Shown here: one piece after another, positions 17,004 through 25,443 of the stretch
How positions within the stretch are numbered: the stretch's first letter is position 1
Layout: each line of letters starts with the position of its first letter
Assembly (NCBI RefSeq): GCF_036227565.1
Contig: NZ_CP109460.1
Span: 7,998,001 to 8,062,000, forward strand
Source of the DNA: Streptomyces sp. NBC_01454
GTDB lineage: Bacteria; Actinomycetota; Actinomycetes; Streptomycetales; Streptomycetaceae
Reading direction: 5' to 3'
Length of the DNA stretch: 64,000 bases
The notes under the pieces: model-generated
Told to the model about the DNA's origin: nothing
The model's input: only the letters and a program-made list of their open reading frames with translations
The model's database searches: none
Translations under genes and position numbers: made by a program

Positions 17004-17033
17004 GGGGCCGGGGCCGGGGCCGGGGCCGGGGCG
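17004..17033 (+). repeat. GGGGCC hexanucleotide repeat
   Basis: Five consecutive GGGGCC-type units in the gap between the small hypothetical gene and the VOC gene. The pattern can form a G-quadruplex on the plus strand. Confidence 0.9.
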
Positions 17034-17113
17034 CGGAGCGGGCCCTAGTGGCGGCAGTTCCCGTACCGCAACGTCCCGCCTGTCGAGGCTCTACCCCCGC
17101 AACACCCCGACCC

Positions 17114-17506
17114 TCAATGGAGAAAGAGGCACAGCGGGTGTCCCGCCGGGTCCAGCAAGATCCGGACGTCGTCCTGGGGCTGGCACTCGGCGCGTGTCGC
17201 CCCCGCTGCGACCGCATACGCCTCGGCCTCGTCAAGGTCATCGACCCGGAGGTCGAGATGCAGCACCTTCTGCTGTTCCCCGGGCTGTTCCGGCCACACC
17301 GGGGGCTGATATCCGGGCTCGGACTGGAACGAGAGCCCGGTACCTCCGTCCGGGTGCCGGACGAGTACCCAGTCCGGCTCGTCAGCGGTGACCTCCCAGC
17401 CGAGCAGCCGCCGGTAGAAGTCCGCGAGCGCATGCGCATCCGGGCAGTCCAGGACCACCGTCGCAAGCGAAGACCGAGGTTTCCCGGCCACGACCACTCC
17501 GTTCAC
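17114..17506 (-). CDS. VOC (glyoxalase/bleomycin-resistance) family protein
   Basis: A 130-residue vicinal-oxygen-chelate protein with two beta-alpha-beta-beta-beta modules: TVVLDCPDAHALADFYRRLLGWEV, then LHLDLRVDDLDEAEAYAVAAGAT, ending ILLDPAGHPLCLFL. The position of D, H and E ligands matches metal-dependent VOC enzymes only partly. These proteins act in detoxification, resistance or dioxygenase reactions; context gives no clue. Confidence 0.9.
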   Translation of the reverse strand: MNGVVVAGKPRSSLATVVLDCPDAHALADFYRRLLGWEVTADEPDWVLVRHPDGGTGLSFQSEPGYQPPVWPEQPGEQQKVLHLDLRVDDLDEAEAYAVAAGATRAECQPQDDVRILLDPAGHPLCLFLH

Positions 17507-17803
17507 TCGACACGGTGCCGACGGGTGGTCTGCCCGTCTGCCGGTCCGCCGTTGTCAGTGGTGCCCCGTACCGTGGCTCCCGTAACTATCCGAGCTGCTG
17601 GCGCTTCTCGGACCCGCCCCGCTCCCGTGACAGCGCGCGGGGGCGGGGCACACTTCCGGGCCACCGCCGAAGGTGCGGCTCTCCTCCTGAGGCGCGGTGG
17701 GCGGGAGTGAGTGACGATGGAATGGCCGAGGTGCAGCGGCGCGCGTACAGCGGCGTGGGGAGCGCCGCCCAGAGCACCTGCCGAACGTATTCGGGAGGCC
17801 ACG
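17507..17803. other. Divergent intergenic region
   Basis: Just under 300 bases between the divergent VOC and DUF6296-like genes. It should contain both promoters; no recognised operator or gene. Confidence 0.4.
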
Positions 17804-18034
17804 ATGGATTACCCGGAAAGCTATGAGCTGGTATTTCAAGCGCCCGCTGTGGAGGACGACGTGGTGATCGTCCGACGTACCGACCGGGCGGGAGCCGGCG
17901 GGTATCCGGTCTACGAGGATGAATCGGGGATCGTACGCGCAGAGATCAGTGACCGCGGCGAGGTGCGCATGCTGGCCAGCGGCGGACACCAAATACTCAA
18001 GACGCCCATGCTGGCGCGGCCACTCACTCCGTGA
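17804..18034 (+). CDS. DUF6296-like small protein
   Basis: A 76-residue protein: ESYELVFQAPAVEDDVVIVRRTD then GGYPVYEDESGIVRAEISDRGEVRMLASGGHQ. This matches the small Streptomyces DUF6296-type proteins, which have unknown function and are often found near specialised-metabolite genes. GGGAGG is 6 bases before ATG 17804; an upstream in-frame ATG lacks a site. Confidence 0.75.
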   Translation: MDYPESYELVFQAPAVEDDVVIVRRTDRAGAGGYPVYEDESGIVRAEISDRGEVRMLASGGHQILKTPMLARPLTP

Positions 18035-18261
18035 GCCGCTGACCCCTGGGCCTCCTCCGGCGGCTGGACGCCATCCGTCGACCGTTCACGCTGCGTGGAT
18101 GGTCGACAGCAGCCTGTTCGGAGTGCGGTGTAGCGCGGTGTGCCCGGCCCGTGCTTCACGCGGACTGAGGTGACTTTCGGCGACGCCCATGACCCTCGGT
18201 GGCGGGGTGGTGGCTTTTCGTGTGGCGCCGCTCAGTGGCCTGTCGTCGCGCTGGGTCGCGC

Positions 18262-18561
18262 TCAGAGGCCGCGGAGATGACCTCGCCGCTGGGGCTTTCG
18301 CTTCTCGTCCCGCCGTGGCACGTTCTCCATGGCGTCGCTGCCGTCGCTGCCGTCGCTGCCGTCGCTGGCATCGGTGCGCGGGCCGGCCTCGTTGGCTTCG
18401 CGGTCTCCGGTGGCGCCGGCCCTGGTGTCGGGCTCGGGGTCGGGGCTGGGGGCGGACGATGAGGCGTGTCCTTCGAGTACGGCCATGGCGCGTTCCAGCG
18501 TCTCACCGGTGATCTGCATCCGGATCCTGGCCAGTCGTTCTAACTCGGTATTCGACACCAC
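18262..18561 (-). CDS. Hypothetical protein with DGS repeat
   Basis: A 99-residue protein. The first 35 residues form a helical segment (NTELERLARIRMQITGETLERAMAVLEG) that looks genuine; the remainder is a hydrophilic tail with the repeat DGSDGSDGSDA coded by 9-base repeats (about 18335-18370). Start GTG 18561. Role unknown; the tail may be disordered. Confidence 0.5.
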   Translation of the reverse strand: MVSNTELERLARIRMQITGETLERAMAVLEGHASSSAPSPDPEPDTRAGATGDREANEAGPRTDASDGSDGSDGSDAMENVPRRDEKRKPQRRGHLRGL

Positions 18562-18697
18562 GTCAGCGTACCTGGCGCGCCTTCAAACCTGCTCCCGGCC
18601 CAAGAATCCACAAGTGGGGAGTAGTTGGCGGTCGCGCGGTCCTCAACTCGGCCAGGTTGCGGAATGCCGGATCTATCGGGCTTACCGGACCGTCGTA

Positions 18698-19396
18698 TCA
18701 CGGGGTGCCGGCGAGCGCGCGGGTGACGGCGGCTTCGGCATGCAGCCGGGTGGTGGGAAATACCGGTACCGAGCTGTGCTCCGCCTTGATGAGCAGCTCG
18801 ATCTCGGTGCAGCCCAGCACGATGCCCTCGGCCCCGGCGGCGACGAGGTCCCTGATGACGGTCATGAATGACTGCCGGGACTCCTCACGGACGATGCCCT
18901 GGCACAGCTCCTCGTAGATCGTGCGATGGACGATGCTTCGTCCGGCGTCGTCCGGGACCAGCACCTCCAGCCCATGGCTCTCCAGCCGGCCGCGATAGAA
19001 GTCCTGCTCCATCGTGAAGGCGGTGCCCAGCAGCCCGATGCGGCGCAGACCGCCGTCACGGACGGCATCCGCCGTGGTGTCGGCCAGATGCAGCAGCGGG
19101 ACGGTGACGGCAGCGGCCACCGGGCCGGCGACCTTGTGCATGGTGTTGGTGCAGATCAGCAGTATGTCGGCGCCGGCTGCCTCCAGTGCTCTGGCGGCTT
19201 CGGCGAGCGCCTCGGCGGCCTGCTCCCAGTGCCCGTCGGCCTGGAGCCGTTCGATCTCCGCGAAGTCCATGGAGTAGAGCACGCAGCGCGAGGAGTGCAG
19301 GCCGCCCAGACGCTCACGCGTCAATTCGTTGAGCAGCCGGTAGTACTCCGCCGTCGACTCCCAGCTCATGCCTCCAAGCAGCCCGATCGTCTTCAT
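18698..19396 (-). CDS. Aspartate/glutamate racemase family protein
   Basis: A 232-residue racemase. It starts MKTIGLLGGMSWEST, has the first catalytic Cys in LICTNTMHK (~residue 83) and the second in LGCTEIELL (~residue 195), the paired cysteines used for two-base racemisation of Asp, Glu or related acids (YgeA/RacX type). Both are present, so it should be active. The ATG at 19396 begins the conserved part; upstream frame has no similarity. Confidence 0.92.
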   Translation of the reverse strand: MKTIGLLGGMSWESTAEYYRLLNELTRERLGGLHSSRCVLYSMDFAEIERLQADGHWEQAAEALAEAARALEAAGADILLICTNTMHKVAGPVAAAVTVPLLHLADTTADAVRDGGLRRIGLLGTAFTMEQDFYRGRLESHGLEVLVPDDAGRSIVHRTIYEELCQGIVREESRQSFMTVIRDLVAAGAEGIVLGCTEIELLIKAEHSSVPVFPTTRLHAEAAVTRALAGTP

Positions 19397-19741
19397 GCGG
19401 GCACTATGGCACGGAGCGGAGCCCGGGCCGGACTGCCGTGGGACGGGGGCGGGGCGCCTGCGGGGGCCGGCCGAGGTGGGTGGGGTCGGGGCCGCTGGAG
19501 GAGCGAGGTATCGGGGTGGCATTTCAACTGCTGCCCCCTGCACAGGCGTTGGTCCCCTGTGGTGGCCGTGCTGCGACCTTTCCGTACCGCCGCTCCGTAG
19601 CCCCATACGGCACGCCGGTTGCACCGCGGCTCCCCGCGCCATGTCTCACCCCTTGGGCTCGGCAGCGCGCCGTCCCGCCACTCGCACCGCGAGGCATTCA
19701 CCCAAAAGTGCACCGCGCGAAGGAGACACACCCCTATGCGA
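19397..19741. other. Intergenic region, no gene on the minus strand
   Basis: About 345 bases between two minus-strand genes. A good GAAGGAGA ribosome-like sequence precedes a plus-strand ATG at 19736, but the frame that follows is entirely antisense to the hydrolase gene and has no family content. Confidence 0.45.
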
Positions 19742-20656
19742 TCACGCTTCGGCGAGACCATCCGCAGCATCATCGACTCGCTCGGACGGAGCGGCGGTAG
19801 CCGTGGGCTGAACGGAACGGTCGAGGAACGAGCCGACGGTCCGGGTGAAGTGAACGGGATCGTCGAGCCACGGGTAGTGGCCGCCGCCTGCCTGGACGGA
19901 CAGTTCGGCCCCGGGGAGCAGCCGCGCCGTGGCAGCGGCGACACGGGGACGCGGACCGCTGTCCAGTTCGCCGGCCAGAACCAGCACCGGCGCGTTCAGG
20001 GCGGCGAGCGCGGAGCGGGTCGCGGCAGGGTCGAACGCGCCGGATGCCGCATAGATCTCGGCCGCCTCGTCGTTGGTCTGCTCCACTTCGGAGGCGGCGT
20101 GCGCCTGCGCGGTCGCGTCCCAGCGGCCGTAGAAGAAGGGGGCGGCGGCTTCCCACTCGGCATCGGTCGCGGTGCCGGCCCAGATGGCCGTGTAGGCCTT
20201 GTGGGCGGGGTCGAACCACGGCTCGGCCGTACGCAGGGCGGCCGCCTCCATGCGGTGCTCATGGGTGTAGTCGATGCCGAGGGCGCGGGCCCGGGCAGTG
20301 ACCAGGGTCAAGGTCCGTATGCGCTCGGGGTATCGGGCCGCGTGGAGGAGAGCGAGATCGCCGGCCGCCGAATGGGCGAGGACATCGACGCGGTCCAGGC
20401 CGAGGTGCCGGCGCAGGGCCTCGACATCGGCGACCTGCCGGTCACAGCGGTAGCCGGCCGGGTCCGCGGGGACGCCGGAGTCGCCCGTGCCCCGCAGATC
20501 GAGCAGGATCAGCTGCCGTCGCCGCGACAGTCCACCGAGGTCACCGAGGTAGGAGGAGGCACGCATGGGTCCGCCGGGGAGGCAGAGCAGCGGCTTGCCC
20601 GCGCCTACGACATGAAAGGCGAGCTCGGTCCCGTCGGGGGCGGAAAAGGCAGGCAT
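19742..20656 (-). CDS. Alpha/beta hydrolase
   Basis: A 304-residue hydrolase of the proline-iminopeptidase-like/haloperoxidase group. Oxyanion region LLCLPGGPMRAS (~27-38), DLRGTGDSG, nucleophile in LAHSAAGD (Ser at ~95), Asp in LAGELD, and late His in GGGHYPW. The sequence after the last core helix is a short Thr/Ala-rich tail. No signal peptide. Substrate unknown. Confidence 0.88.
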   Translation of the reverse strand: MPAFSAPDGTELAFHVVGAGKPLLCLPGGPMRASSYLGDLGGLSRRRQLILLDLRGTGDSGVPADPAGYRCDRQVADVEALRRHLGLDRVDVLAHSAAGDLALLHAARYPERIRTLTLVTARARALGIDYTHEHRMEAAALRTAEPWFDPAHKAYTAIWAGTATDAEWEAAAPFFYGRWDATAQAHAASEVEQTNDEAAEIYAASGAFDPAATRSALAALNAPVLVLAGELDSGPRPRVAAATARLLPGAELSVQAGGGHYPWLDDPVHFTRTVGSFLDRSVQPTATAAPSERVDDAADGLAEA

Positions 20657-20856
20657 GGCGTCATCCTCACGGCCGCTGGACGATCACGGCAAGGGATTTA
20701 CGTCCCTCGCGTGGCGCACGGGACCGCGGGTGCGCCACGCGGCGTCGCTCGCCGTCGGCGCCGACCGCCGTGGGCAGCTCGCCGGCCGCCACCAGCCTCG
20801 GCGACGGCGGCTCCGACCACCGATAACGCGCTGGCTGGCGTGGCCCGGCCGATGAC

Positions 20857-21594
20857 ATGCTGTGCGGCGTGAACGGTCCTGAGATCCCCTTCGTCTTCGC
20901 CCCTGAGCTGCACCTTTTCCTTTCGTCGGCGCACACCGTCGCCGGTACGGCCGTGGTGACCGACGGTTCCTCGACGCTCGGTCATGTCGTCGAGTCGCTG
21001 GGCGTCCCGCTCACCGAGGTCGGACGGCTCGTGGTGAACGGTGCCGAGGTTCCCGTATCCCACGTTCCGCGGGCGGGCGAGAGCGTCGAGGTGCACGCCG
21101 TCGAGCGGCCCCAGCGGATCCCGGGTGCGCCGCTGCGGTTTCTGCTCGACGTACACCTCGGCACCCTGGCGCGCAGGCTGCGGCTGCTCGGCGTCGACGC
21201 GGCGTACACGAATGAGGACCCCGGCGACGCCGCGCTGGCGACGCTCTCGGCACAGGAGCGACGCGTACTGCTCTCCCGGGACCGGGGGCTGCTGCGACGA
21301 CGGGAGATCTGGGCGGGCGCGTTCATCTACAGCGACCGGCCCGATGAGCAACTCCAGGACGTACTGGGCCGATTCGCGCCCGTGCTCGCGCCCTGGACGC
21401 GGTGCACCGCATGCAATGGCCGGCTGACGGACGCCGACAAGGACTCGGTCCGTGAGCACCTTGAACACGGCACCCAGCGGACGTATGACGTCTTCGCCCA
21501 GTGCACCGCATGCGGTCGCGTCTACTGGCGAGGGGCCCACCACTCCCGGCTGGAAGCGATCGTCGAAAAGGCCCTCCGTGACAGCACCACCTGA
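20857..21594 (+). CDS. Mut7-C RNase-domain protein with N-terminal ubiquitin-like domain
   Basis: A 245-residue protein. Residues ~10-85 form a ThiS/ubiquitin-like fold (TLGHVVESLGVPLTEVG, PVSHVPRAGESVEV). Residues ~90-240 are the Mut7-C PIN-like RNase domain: FLLDVHLGTLARRLRLLGVDA, LSRDRGLLRR, then two zinc-type CxxC pairs (CTACNGRL and CTACGRVYW). The family is thought to be an RNase; partners are not known. Start ATG 20857; GTG 20869 is an alternative. Confidence 0.9.
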   Translation: MLCGVNGPEIPFVFAPELHLFLSSAHTVAGTAVVTDGSSTLGHVVESLGVPLTEVGRLVVNGAEVPVSHVPRAGESVEVHAVERPQRIPGAPLRFLLDVHLGTLARRLRLLGVDAAYTNEDPGDAALATLSAQERRVLLSRDRGLLRRREIWAGAFIYSDRPDEQLQDVLGRFAPVLAPWTRCTACNGRLTDADKDSVREHLEHGTQRTYDVFAQCTACGRVYWRGAHHSRLEAIVEKALRDSTT

Positions 21595-21618
21595 GCCGGC
21601 GGCGCGGCGGGTGGTGGG

Positions 21619-21634
21619 TGTTTCACGTGGAACA
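21619..21634. promoter_or_regulatory. parS-like ParB-binding site
   Basis: TGTTTCACGTGGAACA contains a 14-mer one base away from the fully symmetrical GTTTCACGTGAAAC that ParB binds in Streptomyces and most bacteria. It lies in a non-coding gap, where many parS sites lie. In Streptomyces most such sites cluster around oriC. Confidence 0.8.
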
Positions 21635-22501
21635 CAAGACCGCCGGTCGGAGGACCCCCTCGGGCGTATGAATTCCTCAATCCGAGTGAGAATCCTCCGC
21701 CCTTTGTGTCCGAGTGTGTCCGAGCGCCCTGGGGAGGCGAGTGCGGCGGCACGCGCTGGCGGCATTGCCTCGTGCGCCCGGGGAGCAGGGCGGTGTAGCC
21801 GTCCTCGCGTCACGGGGCGGGCGAGGACGGGGCGCGCGGTGAACGCAGAGGCTCTGGTTCCTCCTCGCTCGACGAGCGGGCCAGCCCTGGAGGGCTGTTA
21901 CGCCGAGCAATCCACGGAATTCCCCTTCGGCGCAGTGCATTTGTCAGCGGCTGAGGGCATGGCCCGGGTCAATCCGGCTCGACTTGCGCGACTTGGCTGC
22001 AGTCCTGCCGGTGGACGTGGCCATGGACGTGGTCATGGACGTGGCCATGGGCGCGGGTGCATGCGTGGGTGTGCCGGACTCGGGTCCGGGTTCCTTCGCG
22101 GCTGTGCACCCGGCGGCACGTCGGGGGTGCCGGGGTGATGCCCGGTGTGTCCCCGGCCGCAGCCCCGAGGCGTCGAACCCTGCCGGAGGCCGCCGACGTC
22201 TCACCGGAGGCCCCGCTCGCACCTGCTCGCCCCCCCGCTCGTTCGGCGCGGAAAATCCCCGCTCTGACGGGCCGTCCAGGCCCTTTAGCCCACTCGTTAC
22301 GCGACACGCCGACGACGCGCGCCGTCCAATGGGTGAATCCGCTGCCTTGCGCCACCCGAAGAGCCCAGGGCGTACCTCGAATGCGACGTTCTCCGGTGGT
22401 GCGGGGCCGCGATCCGGCTGACGGTGATCACGTCGCCACTGCGATCCGATGAGCCGACAAAGAGTCAGCCTTCGCAGTCGCGCCGAAAGGAACATGTCCC
22501 C
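21635..22501. other. Long intergenic region, no gene supported
   Basis: About 870 bases between the parS-like site and the surface-protein gene. It contains three 12-base repeats (22013-22048). Open frames on either strand have no family content or ribosome site. The part nearest 22501 should hold the surface-protein promoter. Confidence 0.5.
22013..22048. repeat. 12-bp tandem repeat (x3)
   Basis: GGACGTGGCCAT is repeated three times with one T/C change in the middle copy. On the minus strand it would read as a His-Val-His run, but no supported gene covers it. Confidence 0.85.
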
Positions 22502-23395
22502 ATGCGCACTGCTCGCACCTTGTTCGCTTCGGCCGCCATTACGGCGGTGCTCGCAATCTCTGCCCCTGCTGCGAACGCCATGATCACGGAGGACATTGCC
22601 GCGAACAGTGGTACTTCCTCCGCCAACAACGACCACGACCGGGACGGCGGCCGCGACCGTGACCACGGCCGGGGCGACCGCGACCGGAACCGCGACCACT
22701 GCCGTGACAACGGCCGTGGCGGCGACCGTGACGGCCGCGGCGACCGCGACCGTGGCGGCGACCGTGATGGCCGCGGTGGACGCGGCGACCGTGACCGCGG
22801 CGGCGACCGTGATGGCCGCGGCGACCGCGACCGTGGCGGCGACCGTGATGGCCGCGGTGGACGCGGCGACCGTGACCGTGGCGGCGACCGTGATGGACGC
22901 GGCGACCGTGACCGTGGCGGCGACCGTGACGGCCGCGGCGGCTACGGCCGTGGCCACTGGGACGACTGCCGTGACGGGCGGATGCCCAGCGGCGGCGTGC
23001 ACACCGGTGGTGGCGCCCTGGCCAAGGTCATCGTCAACGACTGGGACCAGGGCAGCGGCTACGGCGACGACCACGGCCGTGGCGGCCGCGGCGACCGTGA
23101 CCGCGACGGTGGGCGCGACGGCGGCCGCGACCGCGACCACGGCCGCGGCGGCGACCGTGACCACGGCCGTGGTGGCTACGGCGACCGTGACCGCGACCAC
23201 GGTCGTGGTGGCTACGGCGACCGCGACGGCGGCTACGGTGACCGCCAGAGGCCGCACGGTGGCATCCACACCGGCGGTGGCGGCATGGCGACCGGTAGCG
23301 GTCTGGCTGCCGGCTCCGTGCTGATGCTGGGCGGTCTCGGCGCCGGCGCGTACATGCTGCGTCGCCGCACCGCCTCGGGCGCCTCTGCGGCCTGA
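22502..23395 (+). CDS. Arg/Asp/Gly-repeat surface protein, likely sortase F substrate
   Basis: A 297-residue exported protein. Residues 1-26 are a signal peptide (SAAITAVLAISAPAANA). Residues ~45-158 and ~185-248 are near-perfect repeats of GDRDGRG/GDRDRGG. A short motif occurs twice: GGVHTGGGALA at ~164 and GGIHTGGGGMA at ~253; the second is followed by a hydrophobic helix (LAAGSVLMLGGLGAGAYML) and RRR, the layout of a cell-wall sorting signal with HTG in place of the usual LPxTG. The class F sortase gene is next. ATG 22502 follows AAAGGAAC. The alternating charge makes the repeat strongly hydrophilic and probably disordered. Confidence 0.8.
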   Translation: MRTARTLFASAAITAVLAISAPAANAMITEDIAANSGTSSANNDHDRDGGRDRDHGRGDRDRNRDHCRDNGRGGDRDGRGDRDRGGDRDGRGGRGDRDRGGDRDGRGDRDRGGDRDGRGGRGDRDRGGDRDGRGDRDRGGDRDGRGGYGRGHWDDCRDGRMPSGGVHTGGGALAKVIVNDWDQGSGYGDDHGRGGRGDRDRDGGRDGGRDRDHGRGGDRDHGRGGYGDRDRDHGRGGYGDRDGGYGDRQRPHGGIHTGGGGMATGSGLAAGSVLMLGGLGAGAYMLRRRTASGASAA

Positions 23396-23430
23396 TCCGG
23401 CCGCTCCGTTACGGAGGCCGCTCTGATGTC

Positions 23431-23461
23431 GCGGCCACCGTTCCTCGTGGACGGTGGCCGC
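23431..23461 (+). terminator. Hairpin after the surface-protein gene
   Basis: An 11-bp perfect stem (GCGGCCACCGT / ACGGTGGCCGC) with a 9-base loop, 35 bases after the stop. It lies between the surface protein and the sortase and may attenuate rather than block read-through. Confidence 0.65.
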
Positions 23462-23524
23462 GGCGCTTTCGTTACCGCCGCTGCGTCACCTCGCCGCCGC
23501 CCCGTTCATGAAAGGCACCGTCAC

Positions 23525-24229
23525 ATGACCGCCCCGCAGTCGCCCCAGCCGAATTCCCGTCCACCCCGGACCGCCTCCGCGTCCCGCCCTGTGGGCCGCG
23601 GCCTGCTGTGGTCTGCGGGAGCATTCCTGCTGGGCTCCCTCCTCGTCTACAACTCCGTGGACACCTCGGCAGACCCCAAGCCGCTGACCCGCCCCGCCGT
23701 GGCCTCCTCCGCCACCCCGGGCGGGCGTACGGCCGCCTCCCCGGCGGTCCCCGATCTGGCCCTGCCCCGTTCCGCGCCGAAGCGGGTGTCGATCCCGGAC
23801 ATCGCCGTCGACGCGCCCTTCACCCAGCTGACCCTCGGCCCGACCGGCCAGCTCAACGCGCCGCCCGGGGGGGACCGGAATCTCGTCGGCTGGTACAAGG
23901 ACGGCGCGTCACCGGGTGAGCGCGGCTCCGCGATCATCGCCGGTCACGTGGACACCAAGACCGGACCGGCGGTGTTCCTGCAACTTGAATCCCTCAAGCA
24001 GGGCGCCTCGATCAACATCACTCGCGAGGACGGTCTCCTCGCGACCTTCAAGGTCGACTCCGTGGAGACCTTCAGCAAGTCGAACTTCCCCAACGACCGG
24101 GTCTACGCCGACGCGCCCAACGCGCAGCTGCGCGTGATCACCTGTGGTGGCGCCTACGACCGGAAGGTCAGGGACTACGTCGACAACATCGTGGTGTTCG
24201 CGCACCTCTCCTCGTACAGACGTACCTGA
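23525..24229 (+). CDS. Class F sortase
   Basis: A 234-residue transpeptidase with one N-terminal membrane helix (GLLWSAGAFLLGSLLVY, ~27-44), a Pro/Ala-rich linker, and the sortase beta-barrel: SIPDIAVDAPF, LVGWYKDG, IIAGHVDT (His141), VITCGGAYD (Cys207) and an Arg in DRKVRDY (213-219). The TLxTC-like Cys, His and Arg are all present. Class F sortases are the actinobacterial accessory type; several have no defined substrate. The neighbouring surface protein is the obvious candidate. ATG 23525. Confidence 0.93.
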   Translation: MTAPQSPQPNSRPPRTASASRPVGRGLLWSAGAFLLGSLLVYNSVDTSADPKPLTRPAVASSATPGGRTAASPAVPDLALPRSAPKRVSIPDIAVDAPFTQLTLGPTGQLNAPPGGDRNLVGWYKDGASPGERGSAIIAGHVDTKTGPAVFLQLESLKQGASINITREDGLLATFKVDSVETFSKSNFPNDRVYADAPNAQLRVITCGGAYDRKVRDYVDNIVVFAHLSSYRRT

Positions 24230-24275
24230 GCGGGCTCCCCTCGCACTCCGGAGACCACCTGGGCACTGCGCGACA

Positions 24276-24307
24276 AGCCCAGGCCGACCTCGTCGTCGGC
24301 CTGGGCT
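24276..24307 (+). terminator. Hairpin terminator after the sortase gene
   Basis: A 13-bp perfect stem (AGCCCAGGCCGAC / GTCGGCCTGGGCT) with a 6-base loop 46 bases after the sortase stop. No U-run follows, as is common in Streptomyces. Confidence 0.8.
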
Positions 24308-24488
24308 CCGTCATGCTTCCGGGAGGTGAGGGGCGACCGGGGAAGTACCCGCAGCCGCGGGACAGATCCGCGGGTAGGGGCCAGCCGGGGCAAGGGCACC
24401 TCGCGCCTCGACGGTGGATCCCTCGAGAAGGGATGGAGCCGGGCCTGCTGGTGGCCGTGGCGCGGTTCTGACGGTCTATCGTGGGCGC

Positions 24489-25424
24489 ATGTCCGCCCCT
24501 GAACTGATCCGTATCGTCTCGCGCGACTCGCCCATGGCCCTGGCCCAGGTGGAGCGCGTCCGTGTCGAACTCGGCACGCTGCACCCCGGCATCGCCACGG
24601 AGGTCGTCCCGGTCAAGACGACCGGCGACCGATGGATGGGCGCGCTTTCCCAGGTCGAGGGGAAGGGTGCGTTCACCAAGGAGGTCGACGCCGCCCTGCT
24701 GGCCGGCGAGGCGGATCTCGCGGTGCACTGCGTCAAGGACATCCCGGGCGACCGCCCGCTGCCGGCCGGTACGACGTTCGCCGCCTTCCTGGAGCGCGAT
24801 GATGTCCGTGACGCGCTGATCCACCCCGGCGGACTCACCCTTGACGAGCTGCCCGACGGCACCCGGATCGGCACCTCCTCGGTCCGCCGGATCGCGCAGC
24901 TCGCGGCCTCCCATCCGCACCTGCAGTGTGTGCCGATGCGTGGTAACGCCAACCGCCGCATGGACAAGCTCGCGGCCGGGGAGGCCGACGCACTGCTGCT
25001 GGCCGTCTCCGGCCTCGAACGCATCGGCCGCCGGGACGTGATCAGCCAGATCCTGTCGGTGGACGAGATGTGCCCGCCCATCGGAGCGGGCGTTCTGGCC
25101 CTCCAGTGCCGCGAGGACGACACCGAGACCATCGAGGCCGTCAGCGGGCTGGGCCACCCCCGGACGTTCCAGGAGACCACCGCCGAACGCATGCTGCTGC
25201 ACGTCCTGCAGGGCCACTGCAACAGCCCGATCGCCGGCTACGCCAGGACCGACCGCCGCGGCGAACTGTCCCTGCGTGCCTGTGTCTTCACCCCGGACGG
25301 CAAGACGGTCCTCCACGCACACGAATGGGCCGGCCCGCTCACCCCGGAGACGCTCGGCACGTCCGTGGCCGTCGCGCTGCTGCGCCAGGGCGCCCGCGAG
25401 CTGATCGACGGCATCGCGCACTGA
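24489..25424 (+). CDS. hemC: Hydroxymethylbilane synthase (porphobilinogen deaminase)
   Basis: A 311-residue enzyme that joins four porphobilinogens to hydroxymethylbilane in tetrapyrrole synthesis. Domain 1 and 2 motifs are present: [23 protein letters not shown] (substrate/catalytic Asp-containing HSxKD equivalent), [11 protein letters not shown] and [12 protein letters not shown]. The dipyrromethane-attaching Cys is Cys244 in [13 protein letters not shown]. It stands alone, with no hemA, hemD or hemB near, and some positions differ from the usual consensus (HCVKD for HSxKD), so it is probably a second copy rather than the housekeeping one. ATG 24489; an upstream in-frame ATG is not conserved. 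Confidence 0.9.
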   Translation: MSAPELIRIVSRDSPMALAQVERVRVELGTLHPGIATEVVPVKTTGDRWMGALSQVEGKGAFTKEVDAALLAGEADLAVHCVKDIPGDRPLPAGTTFAAFLERDDVRDALIHPGGLTLDELPDGTRIGTSSVRRIAQLAASHPHLQCVPMRGNANRRMDKLAAGEADALLLAVSGLERIGRRDVISQILSVDEMCPPIGAGVLALQCREDDTETIEAVSGLGHPRTFQETTAERMLLHVLQGHCNSPIAGYARTDRRGELSLRACVFTPDGKTVLHAHEWAGPLTPETLGTSVAVALLRQGARELIDGIAH

Positions 25425-25443
25425 AGGCCCGAAGGGGAGCGGC

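Noticed and set aside
19619..20872. Long plus-strand frame antisense to the hydrolase with a good GAAGGAGA before ATG 19736
   Set aside because: The protein has no family features, and the minus strand has a complete, motif-bearing hydrolase; high GC makes long antisense frames common.
22013..22048. Short spaced repeats that could suggest a CRISPR array
   Set aside because: Units are directly adjacent without spacers and only 12 bases long; no cas genes are in the window.
21944..23269. 441-residue minus-strand Val/Ala/Thr-rich frame over the surface protein
   Set aside because: It is the antisense reading of the GDRDGRG repeats; composition is an artefact of the repeat.
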